Of a stretch of DNA of 64,000 nt, positions 8,733 to 17,849 are shown in pieces. Made by a program: the position numbers and the translations under genes. The notes under the pieces were generated by a model. The model ran no database searches. It was given only the letters and a program-made list of their open reading frames with translations, and was not told where the DNA came from. Numbering within the stretch: position 1 is the first letter of the stretch; the number at the start of each line of letters is the position of its first letter. The stretch spans positions 218,733-282,732 of the forward strand of contig JBPOGA010000003.1 of assembly GCA_051252415.1 (NCBI GenBank), read 5' to 3'. Source of the stretch: JBPOFY01 sp051252415. GTDB taxonomy: Bacteria > Verrucomicrobiota > Verrucomicrobiia > Opitutales > Coraliomargaritaceae.

Positions 8733-11030
8733 ATGAAGAACGACTATGTAAGAGGTGCACCTGATCCAAATTCCGGCGGTTATGGCGGAGGTTATGGCTA
8801 TGGTTATGGCGGAGGCTATGGTGGCGGCAGTGGTTATGGCTATGGTGGCTATGGCGGTGGGTATGAAGGCGGTGGTGGCGGTGGTGCTCCGCAACGATCT
8901 TTTAAGGATTATTTACTGATGTTCCGTGAGCGAGTTTGGTATTTGATCGTAGCATTCTTTATTATCTTCTCAGGTTCAATTTTATATACCTTTAATAAAA
9001 CCAAGGTTTACACAGCTGCTGCGCAGGTTCAGTTATTACGTAATGACCCCACTGCCATGGAGAATCCTGGTGGGGAAATGGAGTCGCTCCAAATTTATTC
9101 TGCTGAAGACTTAAATACGCAGATTAGCATCCTTGAAAGTGGTGCGATCATCGTGGGTGTTGAGCAGCGTATTCAAGATGATCTTCGTGAGCGCTTTATG
9201 GCACCGTATACTGATGTGCTTAGTTTAACAGGTCCATTAACACCTTTAGAAGTATTAGGGAATAATCGTAAGATCATACCTCGTCGTATGAGTTTGATGG
9301 TTAATATAGCTTATACTCATCCTGATCCAGTAATCGCAGCAGAGGTGGCGAACCTGTTCGCTAAAGAGTTCATCGATTATAATCTAAAGTTGAATATTGA
9401 TGGATCAATGAAGGCAGTTGAGGACTTACGTATACGCGCAGATCAGCAAAAAGAGCGTGTCGAAGAGTTGGAGATGAAGCTCGCAGATTATCGAGAGGAT
9501 CATAATGCGGTATCACTGGAGAACCAAGAGAACATCGCGCGCGAACAACTAGCTAGTTTGAATCAGATGAAGCTCTCAGCTAAGAATTCGTACGATATGG
9601 TTGAAACGAAGGCGAACCTCGTTGAGTCATATCGTCGCCAAGGACGAGATTTATGGGAATTGTCCTTTATTGCGCAGGAGCCTAATGTTGCAAGTTTGCT
9701 GTCGAAGATTAGTGAGACTCGTATCACGATATCATCCTTAAGTAAGCGTTATAGGGAAAAACATCCTGTAATGATACAGCTTTTGCAGACTCTACAAGAG
9801 TCTGAGGTTGAACTTGAGTCAGCCGTTCAAAACTCCGTAGATAAACTAACCGCACTTTTCTCAGAAACAAAAAGTAATTACGAGGTTTCTAGCCAAAGGC
9901 TGGCCGAAAAAGAACGTGAACTAATTGATTTGAGTAAGGTTCGTGTTGAGTATAGCTCATTGCAACGTGATTTAGATGTCCAACAGAGTTTCTTCATGGC
10001 GCTGACTTCTCGGATGACTTCGGAGAAAGCACAGGTGAATTTGAAGAACGCGAACGCACGTATTATTGATCAAGCAACTCCACCGCTAAGGCATTCGTCT
10101 CCGAATATGGTGATGAATTTGGCTGCTGGACTTTTTGGTGGTGTGTCTGTCGGTATGGGCTTAGTATTTTTGGTCGCATTTATGGACGACCGAGTGAAGA
10201 GCGCATTCGATATCGAAGGGACTATTGGCCTGCCGATGCTCGGTATTATTCCTCGAATTAAGAAATTAGATTCTAACTCAAAAGCTCAAGCGGTTGCGTC
10301 CAATGTGGATCGACACGTTACCGAGACTTTCCGTTCGATTCACTCGGCTTTGAAGCTGAATGACGAGAGTAAGAATGCGAAAGTTATTGTTACGACGTCT
10401 ACAGTTCCTGGTGAAGGTAAGTCATTTGTTAGTTCTAATTTAGCACTTACTTTTGCAAATCATGGCGAAAAAACGCTCTTGCTTGACGGTGACTTACGTT
10501 TGCCGAATGTTGCCCGATCATTGCAACTAGAGAATGATTTCGGATTGTTGGATCACATTGATAAAGATACTTCTTTAGAAGAGGTAATTATCAAGGAAGT
10601 GTATCCGAACTTGGATGTCCTGCCAACTGGTGGTAAATCGAAAAATCCAACACAAGTACTGAATAGTGCGAAGTTCGAAGCAATGTTTGCTGACCTTCGT
10701 GATCGTTATGATCGTATTGTGGTCGACTCTCCACCACTTGCTGCTGTGAGTGATGCATTGAACCTTCTGCCGCTCGCTGACGGTGTTCTCTACGTCATTA
10801 AGTTCAATACGGTGAAGCGTAAGACAGCCGTTATGAATGTGCGCCGTTTGTGGGAATCAAATACACCAGTATTCGGTGCTATCTTAAACAATATCACTAG
10901 CACACTTTCTAGCTACTACTACTCGCACTATTCCGATAAGGCTTATCAGGATTACTACATCCATAATGATGAGGAGTTTGAGGAAGAATTGGCGGGTTCC
11001 GTGGAACCTACAATCGAGTCGAAGCCATAA
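8733..11030 (+). CDS. Wzc-type chain-length regulator and tyrosine autokinase
   Basis: The 765-aa product starts with a Gly/Tyr-rich tract (about residues 8-45). It then has a Wzz domain with a membrane segment (about 66-86), a long coiled coil (about 230-430), a second membrane segment (about 455-480) and a cytoplasmic BY-kinase domain. Walker A is PGEGKS with Lys563; the A' motif is LLLDGDLRLPN and Walker B is IVVDSPP. The C-terminus carries a tyrosine cluster (SSYYYSHYSDKAYQDYY), the usual autophosphorylation tail. The protein controls polymer length and export at the inner membrane. The N-terminal glycine tract is not usual for the family. The gene ends 22 bp before a strong bidirectional terminator. 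Confidence 0.92.
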   Translation: MKNDYVRGAPDPNSGGYGGGYGYGYGGGYGGGSGYGYGGYGGGYEGGGGGGAPQRSFKDYLLMFRERVWYLIVAFFIIFSGSILYTFNKTKVYTAAAQVQLLRNDPTAMENPGGEMESLQIYSAEDLNTQISILESGAIIVGVEQRIQDDLRERFMAPYTDVLSLTGPLTPLEVLGNNRKIIPRRMSLMVNIAYTHPDPVIAAEVANLFAKEFIDYNLKLNIDGSMKAVEDLRIRADQQKERVEELEMKLADYREDHNAVSLENQENIAREQLASLNQMKLSAKNSYDMVETKANLVESYRRQGRDLWELSFIAQEPNVASLLSKISETRITISSLSKRYREKHPVMIQLLQTLQESEVELESAVQNSVDKLTALFSETKSNYEVSSQRLAEKERELIDLSKVRVEYSSLQRDLDVQQSFFMALTSRMTSEKAQVNLKNANARIIDQATPPLRHSSPNMVMNLAAGLFGGVSVGMGLVFLVAFMDDRVKSAFDIEGTIGLPMLGIIPRIKKLDSNSKAQAVASNVDRHVTETFRSIHSALKLNDESKNAKVIVTTSTVPGEGKSFVSSNLALTFANHGEKTLLLDGDLRLPNVARSLQLENDFGLLDHIDKDTSLEEVIIKEVYPNLDVLPTGGKSKNPTQVLNSAKFEAMFADLRDRYDRIVVDSPPLAAVSDALNLLPLADGVLYVIKFNTVKRKTAVMNVRRLWESNTPVFGAILNNITSTLSSYYYSHYSDKAYQDYYIHNDEEFEEELAGSVEPTIESKP

Positions 11031-11051
11031 GCTGCAAGTAGAGTATTTATC

Positions 11052-11084
11052 AAAAGGCCCGAATTATATAATTCGGGCCTTTTT
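11052..11084. terminator. Bidirectional terminator ending the exopolysaccharide genes
   Basis: A perfect 32-bp palindrome (arm AAAAGGCCCGAATTAT) spans 11052-11083, flanked by A and T runs, so it can stop transcription from both sides. It serves the Wzc-like gene on the plus strand and the converging P-loop gene on the minus strand. Confidence 0.92.
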
Positions 11085-11087
11085 AGT

Positions 11088-11819
11088 TTATAAATACTTG
11101 GTGATGTCGGGGATCTTGTGAGCTCGATGCCCATTCTCTAAGCGTTCGATATACTTATCAGGCTTAGTGTCATCGGGTTGCTCATCATCATCAAATTCGT
11201 CTTCTTCGATTGGTAATAATTCGTCAAAGTAAAGCGAGAGGCGACGTGCTTCAGGATTCAATATTTCAACTGGATTAGGGACACGGCCTTTTTTGACGAG
11301 TATGAACCGTGCAGGTGAGCAAAGCTTCTGATAGTCTTGTTCAAATGTCTTGATCCATTTGTTGTCTGCGTTCTCGCGTCGATTCAGGAGTATTACATCG
11401 GAAAAGTGGACGCAGGCATCATACCAACTGCGAGCCGCTGGTTCATCCATTAAAAAAGAGCAATTGACCACTGTTATTATACGGCCGACTTCACATTGAT
11501 TGTGATCTGTCCATGTTTTGAACGCTTCTGCAACGTCTGCGGGGTCTGAAGTTCCGGGAGCGATAAAGAATATAACTTCAGGGGCTGCAGTAATTTGCCC
11601 GTGAGCAACTTTAGATTTCGTCAGCTGCCATTCTACTTTTGATACATTCTCCAATGTCTCAATTTTCGCATCAAATTCAGTTTCGGTTTCACCAGTAGGA
11701 TGGAAATATAAAATCTGAGTACTGCTCGGTATGCCCCCGTCAATTAGGTCAAAGAGGACTTCCCGGCGCCCCGAATTAGGCGTGCCGTAAATGAGGTATA
11801 CTATAGGTGCCGCGGACAT
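11088..11819 (-). CDS. CobW/P-loop-like protein with a degenerate Walker A
   Basis: The 243-aa product begins VYLIYGTPNSGRRE, which lines up with a P-loop of the CobW/G3E GTPase kind (GxxxxGK[ST]) but has Arg-Arg at 18-19 in place of Lys-Ser/Thr. Further features fit a decayed GTPase fold: ITVVNCSFLMD (like the CobW VVDA segment) and VILLNRREN (like NKxD). The C-terminal 40 residues are very acidic (EEDEFDDDEQPDD). Nucleotide binding by the classical mode is unlikely. It lies 18 bp downstream of aroC on the same strand. Function unknown. Confidence 0.5.
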   Translation of the reverse strand: MSAAPIVYLIYGTPNSGRREVLFDLIDGGIPSSTQILYFHPTGETETEFDAKIETLENVSKVEWQLTKSKVAHGQITAAPEVIFFIAPGTSDPADVAEAFKTWTDHNQCEVGRIITVVNCSFLMDEPAARSWYDACVHFSDVILLNRRENADNKWIKTFEQDYQKLCSPARFILVKKGRVPNPVEILNPEARRLSLYFDELLPIEEDEFDDDEQPDDTKPDKYIERLENGHRAHKIPDITKYL

Positions 11820-11837
11820 CGTAGCTGTGTATATTGA

Positions 11838-12938
11838 TTATTCCTGTTCGAAGGAGAAACTGTTGCACTGTGCCTGATGGCGCATCCAGTGGTCTATAAT
11901 CACCAAGGATGCCATGGATTCTACAATCGGCACTGCGCGTGGAACGACGCAAGGGTCGTGGCGGCCACGGCCCATGAGCTCTGTCTCGTTGCCGTCTTTG
12001 TCCACCGTGTGTTGATTTTGAATAATTGTAGCAGTCGGTTTGAAAGCCACACGGAAGATGACTTCTTCACCATTGCTGATGCCACCTTGAACGCCACCTG
12101 AACGATTACTACTAGTGCCTATTCTGCCGTCCTTATTGACGAAAGTGTCATTATGCTCGGAGCCGCGCTGTGTTGATCCATCAAAACCACTACCAACTTC
12201 AAAGCCTTTAGTTGCTGGGATGGAAAGCATTGCTTTGGCAAGGTCCGCTTCAAGTCGATCAAAGACCGGCACGCCGAGACCTACGGGTAGGTTACGAATT
12301 CGGCATTCGATTATCCCGCCTACAGAATCGCCCTCGCTGCGCATGGCGCGAATGCGCTCGACCATCTTCTCGGCTGTTTCGGGATGAGGGCAACGCACTG
12401 GGCTCGCTTCGACTTCTTCTAATGTGGGGAAGCTTTCAAGCGCTGGCATTTTAATATCATGTACTTGTGTGATATAAGCACGTGTTTCAATATTACCTGA
12501 AAGAGATAAAATTTTCCTAGCGATCGCGCCAGCCGCAACACGGCCAATGGTTTCTCGCGCGGAAGAGCGGCCACCACCTTCGTGATTTCGAATGCCAAAT
12601 TTCGTTTGATAGGTGAAGTCTGCGTGAGATGGGCGAAATTTATCCTTCATCTCGGTGTATGCGGACGGGCGCTGATCACCATTCGGCACATAAATGGCAA
12701 TCGGTGTACCTAAGGTCTGACCTTCGAAAACACCTGAAACGATCTTCGCGGTATCGCTTTCTTTACGTGGAGTTGTGATGTCACTTTGCCCAGGGCGTCG
12801 ACGATCTAGCTCGAACTGTATATCTTCTTCGCTTAGAGGTAGGCGAGGGGGGCAGCCGTCGATAACGACGCCGATACCACCACCGTGACTTTCTCCCCAT
12901 GTGGAGATACGAAATAATGTGCCAAAAGAATTACCCAT
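11838..12938 (-). CDS. aroC: Chorismate synthase
   Basis: The 366-aa product is a full-length chorismate synthase, the FMN-dependent enzyme that turns EPSP into chorismate at the end of the shikimate pathway. Family signatures are GESHGGGIGVVIDGCPP near the start, the GGGRSSARET segment and RSGGVQGGISNG. The length is typical (~360). The start at 12938 gives the canonical MGNSFGTLFRISTWGESHG. The degenerate P-loop gene follows with an 18-bp gap and may share its message. Confidence 0.96.
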   Translation of the reverse strand: MGNSFGTLFRISTWGESHGGGIGVVIDGCPPRLPLSEEDIQFELDRRRPGQSDITTPRKESDTAKIVSGVFEGQTLGTPIAIYVPNGDQRPSAYTEMKDKFRPSHADFTYQTKFGIRNHEGGGRSSARETIGRVAAGAIARKILSLSGNIETRAYITQVHDIKMPALESFPTLEEVEASPVRCPHPETAEKMVERIRAMRSEGDSVGGIIECRIRNLPVGLGVPVFDRLEADLAKAMLSIPATKGFEVGSGFDGSTQRGSEHNDTFVNKDGRIGTSSNRSGGVQGGISNGEEVIFRVAFKPTATIIQNQHTVDKDGNETELMGRGRHDPCVVPRAVPIVESMASLVIIDHWMRHQAQCNSFSFEQE

Positions 12939-13003
12939 ATGCTGTGTTATGCAATGGGTGCTAGCGGCGAAGTCAATGCTGACAGCTAAGCAAGATGCGT
13001 AGA

Positions 13004-13660
13004 TTAACTACTGATTTCTCCGCCAGTCGGATCCACGAGCTTATTAGCAATGGCCCAACGAGTCAGAGCCGCCACATCATGAAGATCGAGCTTCTTCATG
13101 ATATTGGTGCGGTGTGTGTCTGCAGTGCGCACACTCATACCAAGTTTTGCGGCAATTTCTTTATTACTAAAGCTTTCCGCAATCAACTGAATGATCTCAC
13201 GCTCGCGAGTGGTTAAAGAGTCCAGCGAATCATCTTGGCCGCCGCTGACCATAAGTTCGCGCATTGCTTCAACGACGCGAGGACTGAAATACGAGCGCCC
13301 GTCAGCCACTAGCGAAATCGCTTTTTCCAGTTCGTTTAGGCCTGCATCCTTTTCGATGTAGCCAGTGACACCTGATTTTAAAAGGCGATTGACCATGCTA
13401 TTGGAAGTTGCAGCTGAGAAAATCAGAATATTAATTTTCGGATTTTTTGCCTTCAAGCGTCGGAGCACCTCGCTGCCATTTAGGTTAGGAAGCATGATGT
13501 CGAGGATCACTAGGTCAGGAGCGTGCTCTAGGCAAAGTTCATAGCCTTCAGCTCCATCCCCAGATTGGGCGATGACTTCCATGTCTCTATAGCCTTCAAC
13601 CAGTTGGCAGATAAGATCGCGGAGGATCGTTTGGTCTTCAATAACGATGACTTTTTTCAT
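13004..13660 (-). CDS. NarL/FixJ-family response regulator with LuxR DNA-binding domain
   Basis: I choose ATG 13660 because MKKVIVIEDQTILRD is the normal receiver start; the longer frame adds 26 residues without family character. The receiver has the ED acidic pair, the phosphoacceptor Asp in LVILDIMLPNLNG and the conserved Lys near YIEKDAG. The C-terminal LuxR helix-turn-helix reads LTTREREIIQLIAESFSNKEIAAKLGM-like sequence ending in RTADTHRTNIMKKL. The product is a cytosolic transcription regulator of about 218 aa. No sensor kinase is adjacent, so the signal is unknown. Confidence 0.9.
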   Translation of the reverse strand: MKKVIVIEDQTILRDLICQLVEGYRDMEVIAQSGDGAEGYELCLEHAPDLVILDIMLPNLNGSEVLRRLKAKNPKINILIFSAATSNSMVNRLLKSGVTGYIEKDAGLNELEKAISLVADGRSYFSPRVVEAMRELMVSGGQDDSLDSLTTREREIIQLIAESFSNKEIAAKLGMSVRTADTHRTNIMKKLDLHDVAALTRWAIANKLVDPTGGEISS

Positions 13661-13738
13661 GTTAACATCTATGTGATTCGCCCTGTTTGAGCGTTCTTTT
13701 GTTGGGTATTCTAGCATGGTCATAGTGTTATGGAACAT

Positions 13739-13777
13739 AAAAAATGAAAACCTCTCCCGTGAAGTGCTGAAGAGGTT
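13739..13777 (-). terminator. Possible minus-strand terminator in the gene-free region
   Basis: AACCTCT (13749-13755) pairs with AGAGGTT (13771-13777). Read on the minus strand, the stem is followed by TTTTCATTTTTT-type sequence. No minus-strand gene lies just upstream, so if real it would end a small RNA or attenuate the response-regulator message. Confidence 0.35.
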
Positions 13778-13854
13778 CCTTATTTCGGACAGACGAAAAC
13801 AACAACGAAGCGTCTAATTGAGAAAGGTATATTGAGTGGTTGTTCTGTCGCATG

Positions 13855-13870
13855 AGCAGTTAGAACTGCT
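13855..13870. promoter_or_regulatory. 16-bp palindrome, possible operator
   Basis: AGCAGTT-AG-AACTGCT is a perfect 7+2+7 inverted repeat about 195 bp upstream of the response-regulator start. The short spacer suits a dimeric regulator or a very small hairpin; no assignment is possible. Confidence 0.3.
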
Positions 13871-14266
13871 GTAAGAGGGGGGATGCTTGGGAAATGGTCG
13901 TTGTAGTTCTTTTACCATAGAGAATATACCTCTTTTAGTCACTCTCTGGTATCGCGTATGGGATGTATTCTTCCGTGTTTTTTTTTCGGAATTTAACCTG
14001 TATTGCAACGTATGGAGTATAGGCTGTATGGCCTATTCGAGTCGATCCTATATTTTTGTAGCGGTTAATGTATTCGGCTTTATTTGTGCGTCATTTATTA
14101 GTAAATGGTAAATTTGCTTCCTTTATTCTTGCGCCCTTTAATCTAATGGATGCGGCTTGCGTTCATACCCTAGATAATAATTCTAGCGAATAGGCTTAGG
14201 TCTTTGATTCGTTTCTTGTCTGTATGCGCACATATTAGCCGCGATGGCATAATAAGGATTTATTAG

Positions 14267-14965
14267 ATGGTTGAGTATCAAACAATTTATAATGCATATA
14301 CGGCTCTAATTGCCGGAATGATCACGAGTGTGCATTGCGTGGCTATGTGTGGTCCTTTGTCGTGTGCGTTCACCCCGACCAAGCCAAGTGATGCGAATCC
14401 GCAAGTTGTGCTGACTAGCTATCACATGGCGAAACTCTTTTCGTATGCTATGGTTGGTATGTTGGCAGGAGCCTTTGGCAGTGTTGTGGTTCGTTCTGTT
14501 GAAGACTCTTGGTTGAATTATCTGCCATGGATATTGTTCATTTTCTTTTTAACAGTAGCATTTCGGTTAGATCGCTATTTCCCTAAGCCTAAGTGGCTCG
14601 GCAGTATTTATCGTAAAATGACGGCTCGTTTTAATCAGCTGCAAAAGCCGGCAGCCGCAGCGCTGATAGGGTTGGCAAGTCCCTTGTTACCCTGTGGTCC
14701 ATTGTATATGATCTTTGGTTTGGCTCTGTTTTCTGGTTCCGCTCTAAAAGGTGCGGAGTTTGCGATTGGTTTTGGTTTAGGCACAATCCCATTGCTATGG
14801 TTGGCTCAGAGCCATTTCTTTCGATTAAGTGGTCGTGTGAGCGTGGGTAGGCTGCAGCGGCTGCAACGTATCTTGGCTCTAGTCGCAGCATTAGTTGTCG
14901 CTTGGCGTTTGAGGACGACGCTGGGCATTGAAGGCGCAGAAGATTGGGTATGCCATCCATTTTGA
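14267..14965 (+). CDS. TauE/SafE-UreH-like membrane protein (sulfite exporter family)
   Basis: The 232-aa product has about six membrane segments and the two motifs of the UreH-type transmembrane family: HCVAMCGP (residues 23-30) in the first helix and PLLPCGPLY at about 143-151. Related proteins sit beside cytochrome oxidase maturation genes and are thought to handle metals such as copper, while the 'sulfite exporter' name reflects a distant relative. The paired Cys-Gly-Pro motifs suggest metal or thiol chemistry in the membrane. The next gene begins within its 3' end, so the two are probably co-expressed. Start ATG 14267 follows TTATTAG without a strong Shine-Dalgarno. Confidence 0.75.
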   Translation: MVEYQTIYNAYTALIAGMITSVHCVAMCGPLSCAFTPTKPSDANPQVVLTSYHMAKLFSYAMVGMLAGAFGSVVVRSVEDSWLNYLPWILFIFFLTVAFRLDRYFPKPKWLGSIYRKMTARFNQLQKPAAAALIGLASPLLPCGPLYMIFGLALFSGSALKGAEFAIGFGLGTIPLLWLAQSHFFRLSGRVSVGRLQRLQRILALVAALVVAWRLRTTLGIEGAEDWVCHPF

Positions 14966-15945
14966 ATCAAGTTTTTCACATTATGAAGCGGCACGCATTT
15001 ACACTCTGGCTTGTTGTTGCAGTTGCTCTAGCGGTTTTATTTCCAGAACTGGCATCAGACAGCGGTCCTCTGCCATCAAGTCTACTGACTAGGTGGGGGG
15101 TGGCAGTTATCTTCTTTCTGCTTGGCTTATCGATTCCATATAGAGAACTGGTTCGGGGATATTCGCCGTTGCGCTTGCATCTATTTGTCTGTGGCTGGAA
15201 TTATATATTGTTCCCTATCTTAGTATTTCTCGTCCTACTGGGTCTCTCTTCGATAATAGCAAAGGACTTTCGTTTAGGTTTTATGCTGTTGGCTATTATG
15301 CCGACGACTATTGCCTCAGCGGTTACTTTTACTGAGCTATCGGGCGGTCAAACTTCAAATGCGATATTCAGCACAGTAAGCTCAAATTTATTGGCTATAG
15401 TGATCGTGCCTACGTATTCCGTATTTCTGTTTTCGACGACTGCCGCCGCCGAAATCCCATATGTGACCTTGTTGGTTAAAATTGCAGTGTTGATTTTGTT
15501 GCCGCTGTTAGTCGGACAAGTGTGTCGTCGTCTATTTTGCTCCTTCGCTAACTTACTGAAACCATTTTCTAAAAGAATAAGTAGTGCGATTATACTATTT
15601 ATAGTTTATGCGGCCTTTGCGAGCAGTGCGCGTTCAAATTCCTTATCTGGAATCGCTGTTTGGGAGCTGTTTGTAGTTGGGCTACTTACTGTAGTTATCT
15701 TGGTAGTTGTGAGTTATTTAACTTGGTGCACGTCGCCATTGTTCAAATTGGATAAAAGGCAGCGCATCGCTGCGTTTTATTGTGCGAGTCAAAAGTCACT
15801 TGCAACGGGCTTGCCGATTGCAGTGATGGTATTAGCGACCGTGCCAAGTATCGGCGATCCAGCACGTATACTGATACCGTTGATACTTTTTCATCCATTG
15901 CAGTTGGTCTTAGCTGGCGTCTTGTCTAAGCGATTTGCTTCTTAG
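14950..15945 (+). CDS. Bile acid:sodium symporter-like transporter (SBF family)
   Basis: About 331 aa with nine or ten membrane helices. The first segments (TLWLVVAVALAVLFPE, then WGVAVIFFLLGLSI) and the internal LAIMPTTIASAVTFTELSGG match the SBF-like/YfeH group, whose members carry organic acids or unknown anions with sodium. The start is uncertain: ATG 14950 overlaps the previous gene by 16 bp, ATG 14983 would give the more usual short N-terminus, and an in-frame TTG exists at 14944. None has a clear ribosome site. The 3' end overlaps the converging DUF2238 gene by 36 bp, an unusually long convergent overlap. Confidence 0.8.
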   Translation: MPSILNQVFHIMKRHAFTLWLVVAVALAVLFPELASDSGPLPSSLLTRWGVAVIFFLLGLSIPYRELVRGYSPLRLHLFVCGWNYILFPILVFLVLLGLSSIIAKDFRLGFMLLAIMPTTIASAVTFTELSGGQTSNAIFSTVSSNLLAIVIVPTYSVFLFSTTAAAEIPYVTLLVKIAVLILLPLLVGQVCRRLFCSFANLLKPFSKRISSAIILFIVYAAFASSARSNSLSGIAVWELFVVGLLTVVILVVVSYLTWCTSPLFKLDKRQRIAAFYCASQKSLATGLPIAVMVLATVPSIGDPARILIPLILFHPLQLVLAGVLSKRFAS

Positions 15946-16509
15946 TGTTACATATAGCACGACCGCAAACACAGCTCCAAGGCCATCGGCGAGCATATCC
16001 TTTTGTGCGTCCCAGATGTCTCCTTGCGAGCCAAGCACTGCCAAGCCTGCTTCTGGATCTGCCATTAGGGCAAATTGCCATTCAAATATTTCGTATATAG
16101 CGGCGACACTAAAAATAGCGAAAATTGGGAATAGGTAGAGAACTGTTCGCCCGCGAACTAATTCTTTTGTGGCGAGTAGTTCTGCGATAGCAAAAGCATA
16201 AAAGCCTACCGAAAAATGTGCGATGCGGTCGTAGTGGTTCCGTTCGAACCCAAAGGTGTTGGTGATGAAATCAAAAGGCACTCGCTCAAAAGTATAATGC
16301 CCACCAATTGTGTGCAGTGTAACGAGCACCGCCATGAGGCCATACGCTAAGTTTGAAAATGTGTGGTATTTGGAGAAGACTATGATGCCTGCGACCAGTA
16401 TCAGTATGGGTAGGTTTTCAGCAACCCAGACACCTCGGTCATACGGAGCAATACCGCAGACTATAAAAAGTAGTATGTAACCAAGGAGTAGTGCGATGGG
16501 GAACTTCAT
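15910..16509 (-). CDS. DUF2238 integral membrane protein (YjdF-like)
   Basis: The 199-aa product has about six membrane segments and the conserved polar positions of the family, including ERNHYDRIAHF and IYEIFEWQFAL. It also has QGDIWDAQKDMLADGLGA, a His/Asp/Glu-rich set suggestive of a membrane-embedded enzyme site. The biochemical role is unknown. The ATG at 16509 overlaps the hemG stop (ATGA at 16506-16509), so it is the last gene of the hem operon; a longer reading adding 10 residues is unlikely. Its 3' end runs 36 bp into the converging transporter gene. Confidence 0.8.
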   Translation of the reverse strand: MKFPIALLLGYILLFIVCGIAPYDRGVWVAENLPILILVAGIIVFSKYHTFSNLAYGLMAVLVTLHTIGGHYTFERVPFDFITNTFGFERNHYDRIAHFSVGFYAFAIAELLATKELVRGRTVLYLFPIFAIFSVAAIYEIFEWQFALMADPEAGLAVLGSQGDIWDAQKDMLADGLGAVFAVVLYVTLRSKSLRQDAS

Positions 16510-17849
16510 TGTGTGTAATCTAGGGCGGCTTCGATGCAATTGCTTACAGAAATTCCAGTTCTGTAATTCCCCGCGAGTCTGAGGCCTGGGTATTTTGACT
16601 CTATAGTATTCATTTTATCCAAAACGTCCCCGTATCCCAGTTTGTATTGTGGGATGGCCTGACTCCAATGCTTGTGGTGGCAAAAGGTGGGTTCTCCATT
16701 AATGCCAAGCAATGATTTTAATTCTGGGCATACGATTGCTTTGAGAGCTTCCGTGTCAGCAGTCGCTAGCTCGGGTTGACGTTCACCACCGACGAAAACT
16801 GTGAGTAGTGCTTCATCGTTTGGAGCCCTTTCTTTAAACAAGCTAGAAGGGAAGAGCGTGCCGAGTATTTCGCGTTGCTCGCATGCGGGAACCAGTGCTC
16901 CAAATCCATCGAGTGGATGCTTAATGTCTTTTCGTTTGTAGGCTAGGGTTAGCACAGAAACCGGAGGGTAATCGATTGTTTCTAGAAAGCGGAATGCGTC
17001 TTTGAGTTCTGCCTCAAAGGGGAGGCTGCGTGTCTTATGAGCGGGAATGGTTAGAATGACTTCATCAAATTCCTCCGTGAAGCTGGAGTTCCATTCGACC
17101 GACCATTTATTTCCATCTCTACGTATGGAATCAATGGATACGCTTGTCTGTAAAACCTCTTGTAGAGCATCTGCGAGCTTCTCTGGCAGCTCACCCATGC
17201 CATCAATAAACGAGATGATGCGCTTCTTTATTTTAGGGCCTTGGTCCTTCTTCGAGGCGCGCATCTTAGCGATGGCACCACGAATGAGGCCACCGTGTTG
17301 CTGTTCAAGGGCGTAGAGTTTAGGGAAGCCGTAGCGCAGTGAAAGCTTTTCTGGATCACCTGCGTAGATCCCACCAACAAGTGGGTTGATTGCATATTGA
17401 TAGAGTTCTTCACCTAGCCTGCGGCGCACGAAATCGGCAACGCTCTCTTCTTTATTGGGGTCGATTGCCTTGATGAAAGGTTCTTTTAACACGCGGAACT
17501 TTCCCGCGAGTGACCAGAGCGGGGTAGTTATTGCGGAAAGTGGGCCCATTGGCACGGCATGCGGCTGACCATTACGGACGATGAAGCGCTTGTTCGCTTC
17601 TGGCGCAGCTTCGACGATACGCTCTTTTAACTTTGGGATACTGTAGAGAAACGCTTCAATCGCGGCACTATTTAGTAATATTGAGTTTGGCCCTTCTTCA
17701 GCGAGGTAGTCGCCATCTCGAAAGCTCTGCATCGCACCTCCGACATGTTGTGCTTGTTCGAGTATCGTGCAGTCGCCACCTTGGCGTTTAATTTGCCATG
17801 CCAGTGCGAGCCCGCTAATGCCGGCTCCGATAATGCAGGTCTTAGGCAT
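16506..17849 (-). CDS. hemG: Protoporphyrinogen oxidase (FAD-dependent, HemY type)
   Basis: The 447-aa product opens with the FAD-binding motif IIGAGISGLALAWQ and continues with EQAQHVGGAMQS and EEGPNSILL, the order seen in oxygen-dependent protoporphyrinogen oxidase (HemY/PPOX), which forms protoporphyrin IX. The C-terminal FAD segment LRLAGNYRTGISVSNCIEAA is present. The enzyme is usually membrane-associated. The gene overlaps hemE by 8 bp upstream and the DUF2238 gene by 4 bp downstream, in an operon ordered hemF-hemE-hemG. Symbol usage (hemG versus hemY) differs between databases; the protein type is clear. Confidence 0.92.
   Translation of the reverse strand: MPKTCIIGAGISGLALAWQIKRQGGDCTILEQAQHVGGAMQSFRDGDYLAEEGPNSILLNSAAIEAFLYSIPKLKERIVEAAPEANKRFIVRNGQPHAVPMGPLSAITTPLWSLAGKFRVLKEPFIKAIDPNKEESVADFVRRRLGEELYQYAINPLVGGIYAGDPEKLSLRYGFPKLYALEQQHGGLIRGAIAKMRASKKDQGPKIKKRIISFIDGMGELPEKLADALQEVLQTSVSIDSIRRDGNKWSVEWNSSFTEEFDEVILTIPAHKTRSLPFEAELKDAFRFLETIDYPPVSVLTLAYKRKDIKHPLDGFGALVPACEQREILGTLFPSSLFKERAPNDEALLTVFVGGERQPELATADTEALKAIVCPELKSLLGINGEPTFCHHKHWSQAIPQYKLGYGDVLDKMNTIESKYPGLRLAGNYRTGISVSNCIEAALDYTQ

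Larger units (their letters stand above)
13661..14266. other. 606-bp region without a convincing gene
   Basis: Two short open frames (13814-14008 minus, 13887-14111 plus) overlap each other and show no family-like sequence or ribosome site. I see one hairpin with a minus-strand U tract and one 16-bp palindrome, listed separately. The region must contain the promoter of the response regulator and of the TauE-like gene, and could encode a small RNA. Confidence 0.5.

Noticed and set aside
13814..14111. Two short overlapping open frames in the gap upstream of the TauE-like gene
   Set aside because: They lie on opposite strands over each other, have unusual composition and no start signals or recognisable families.
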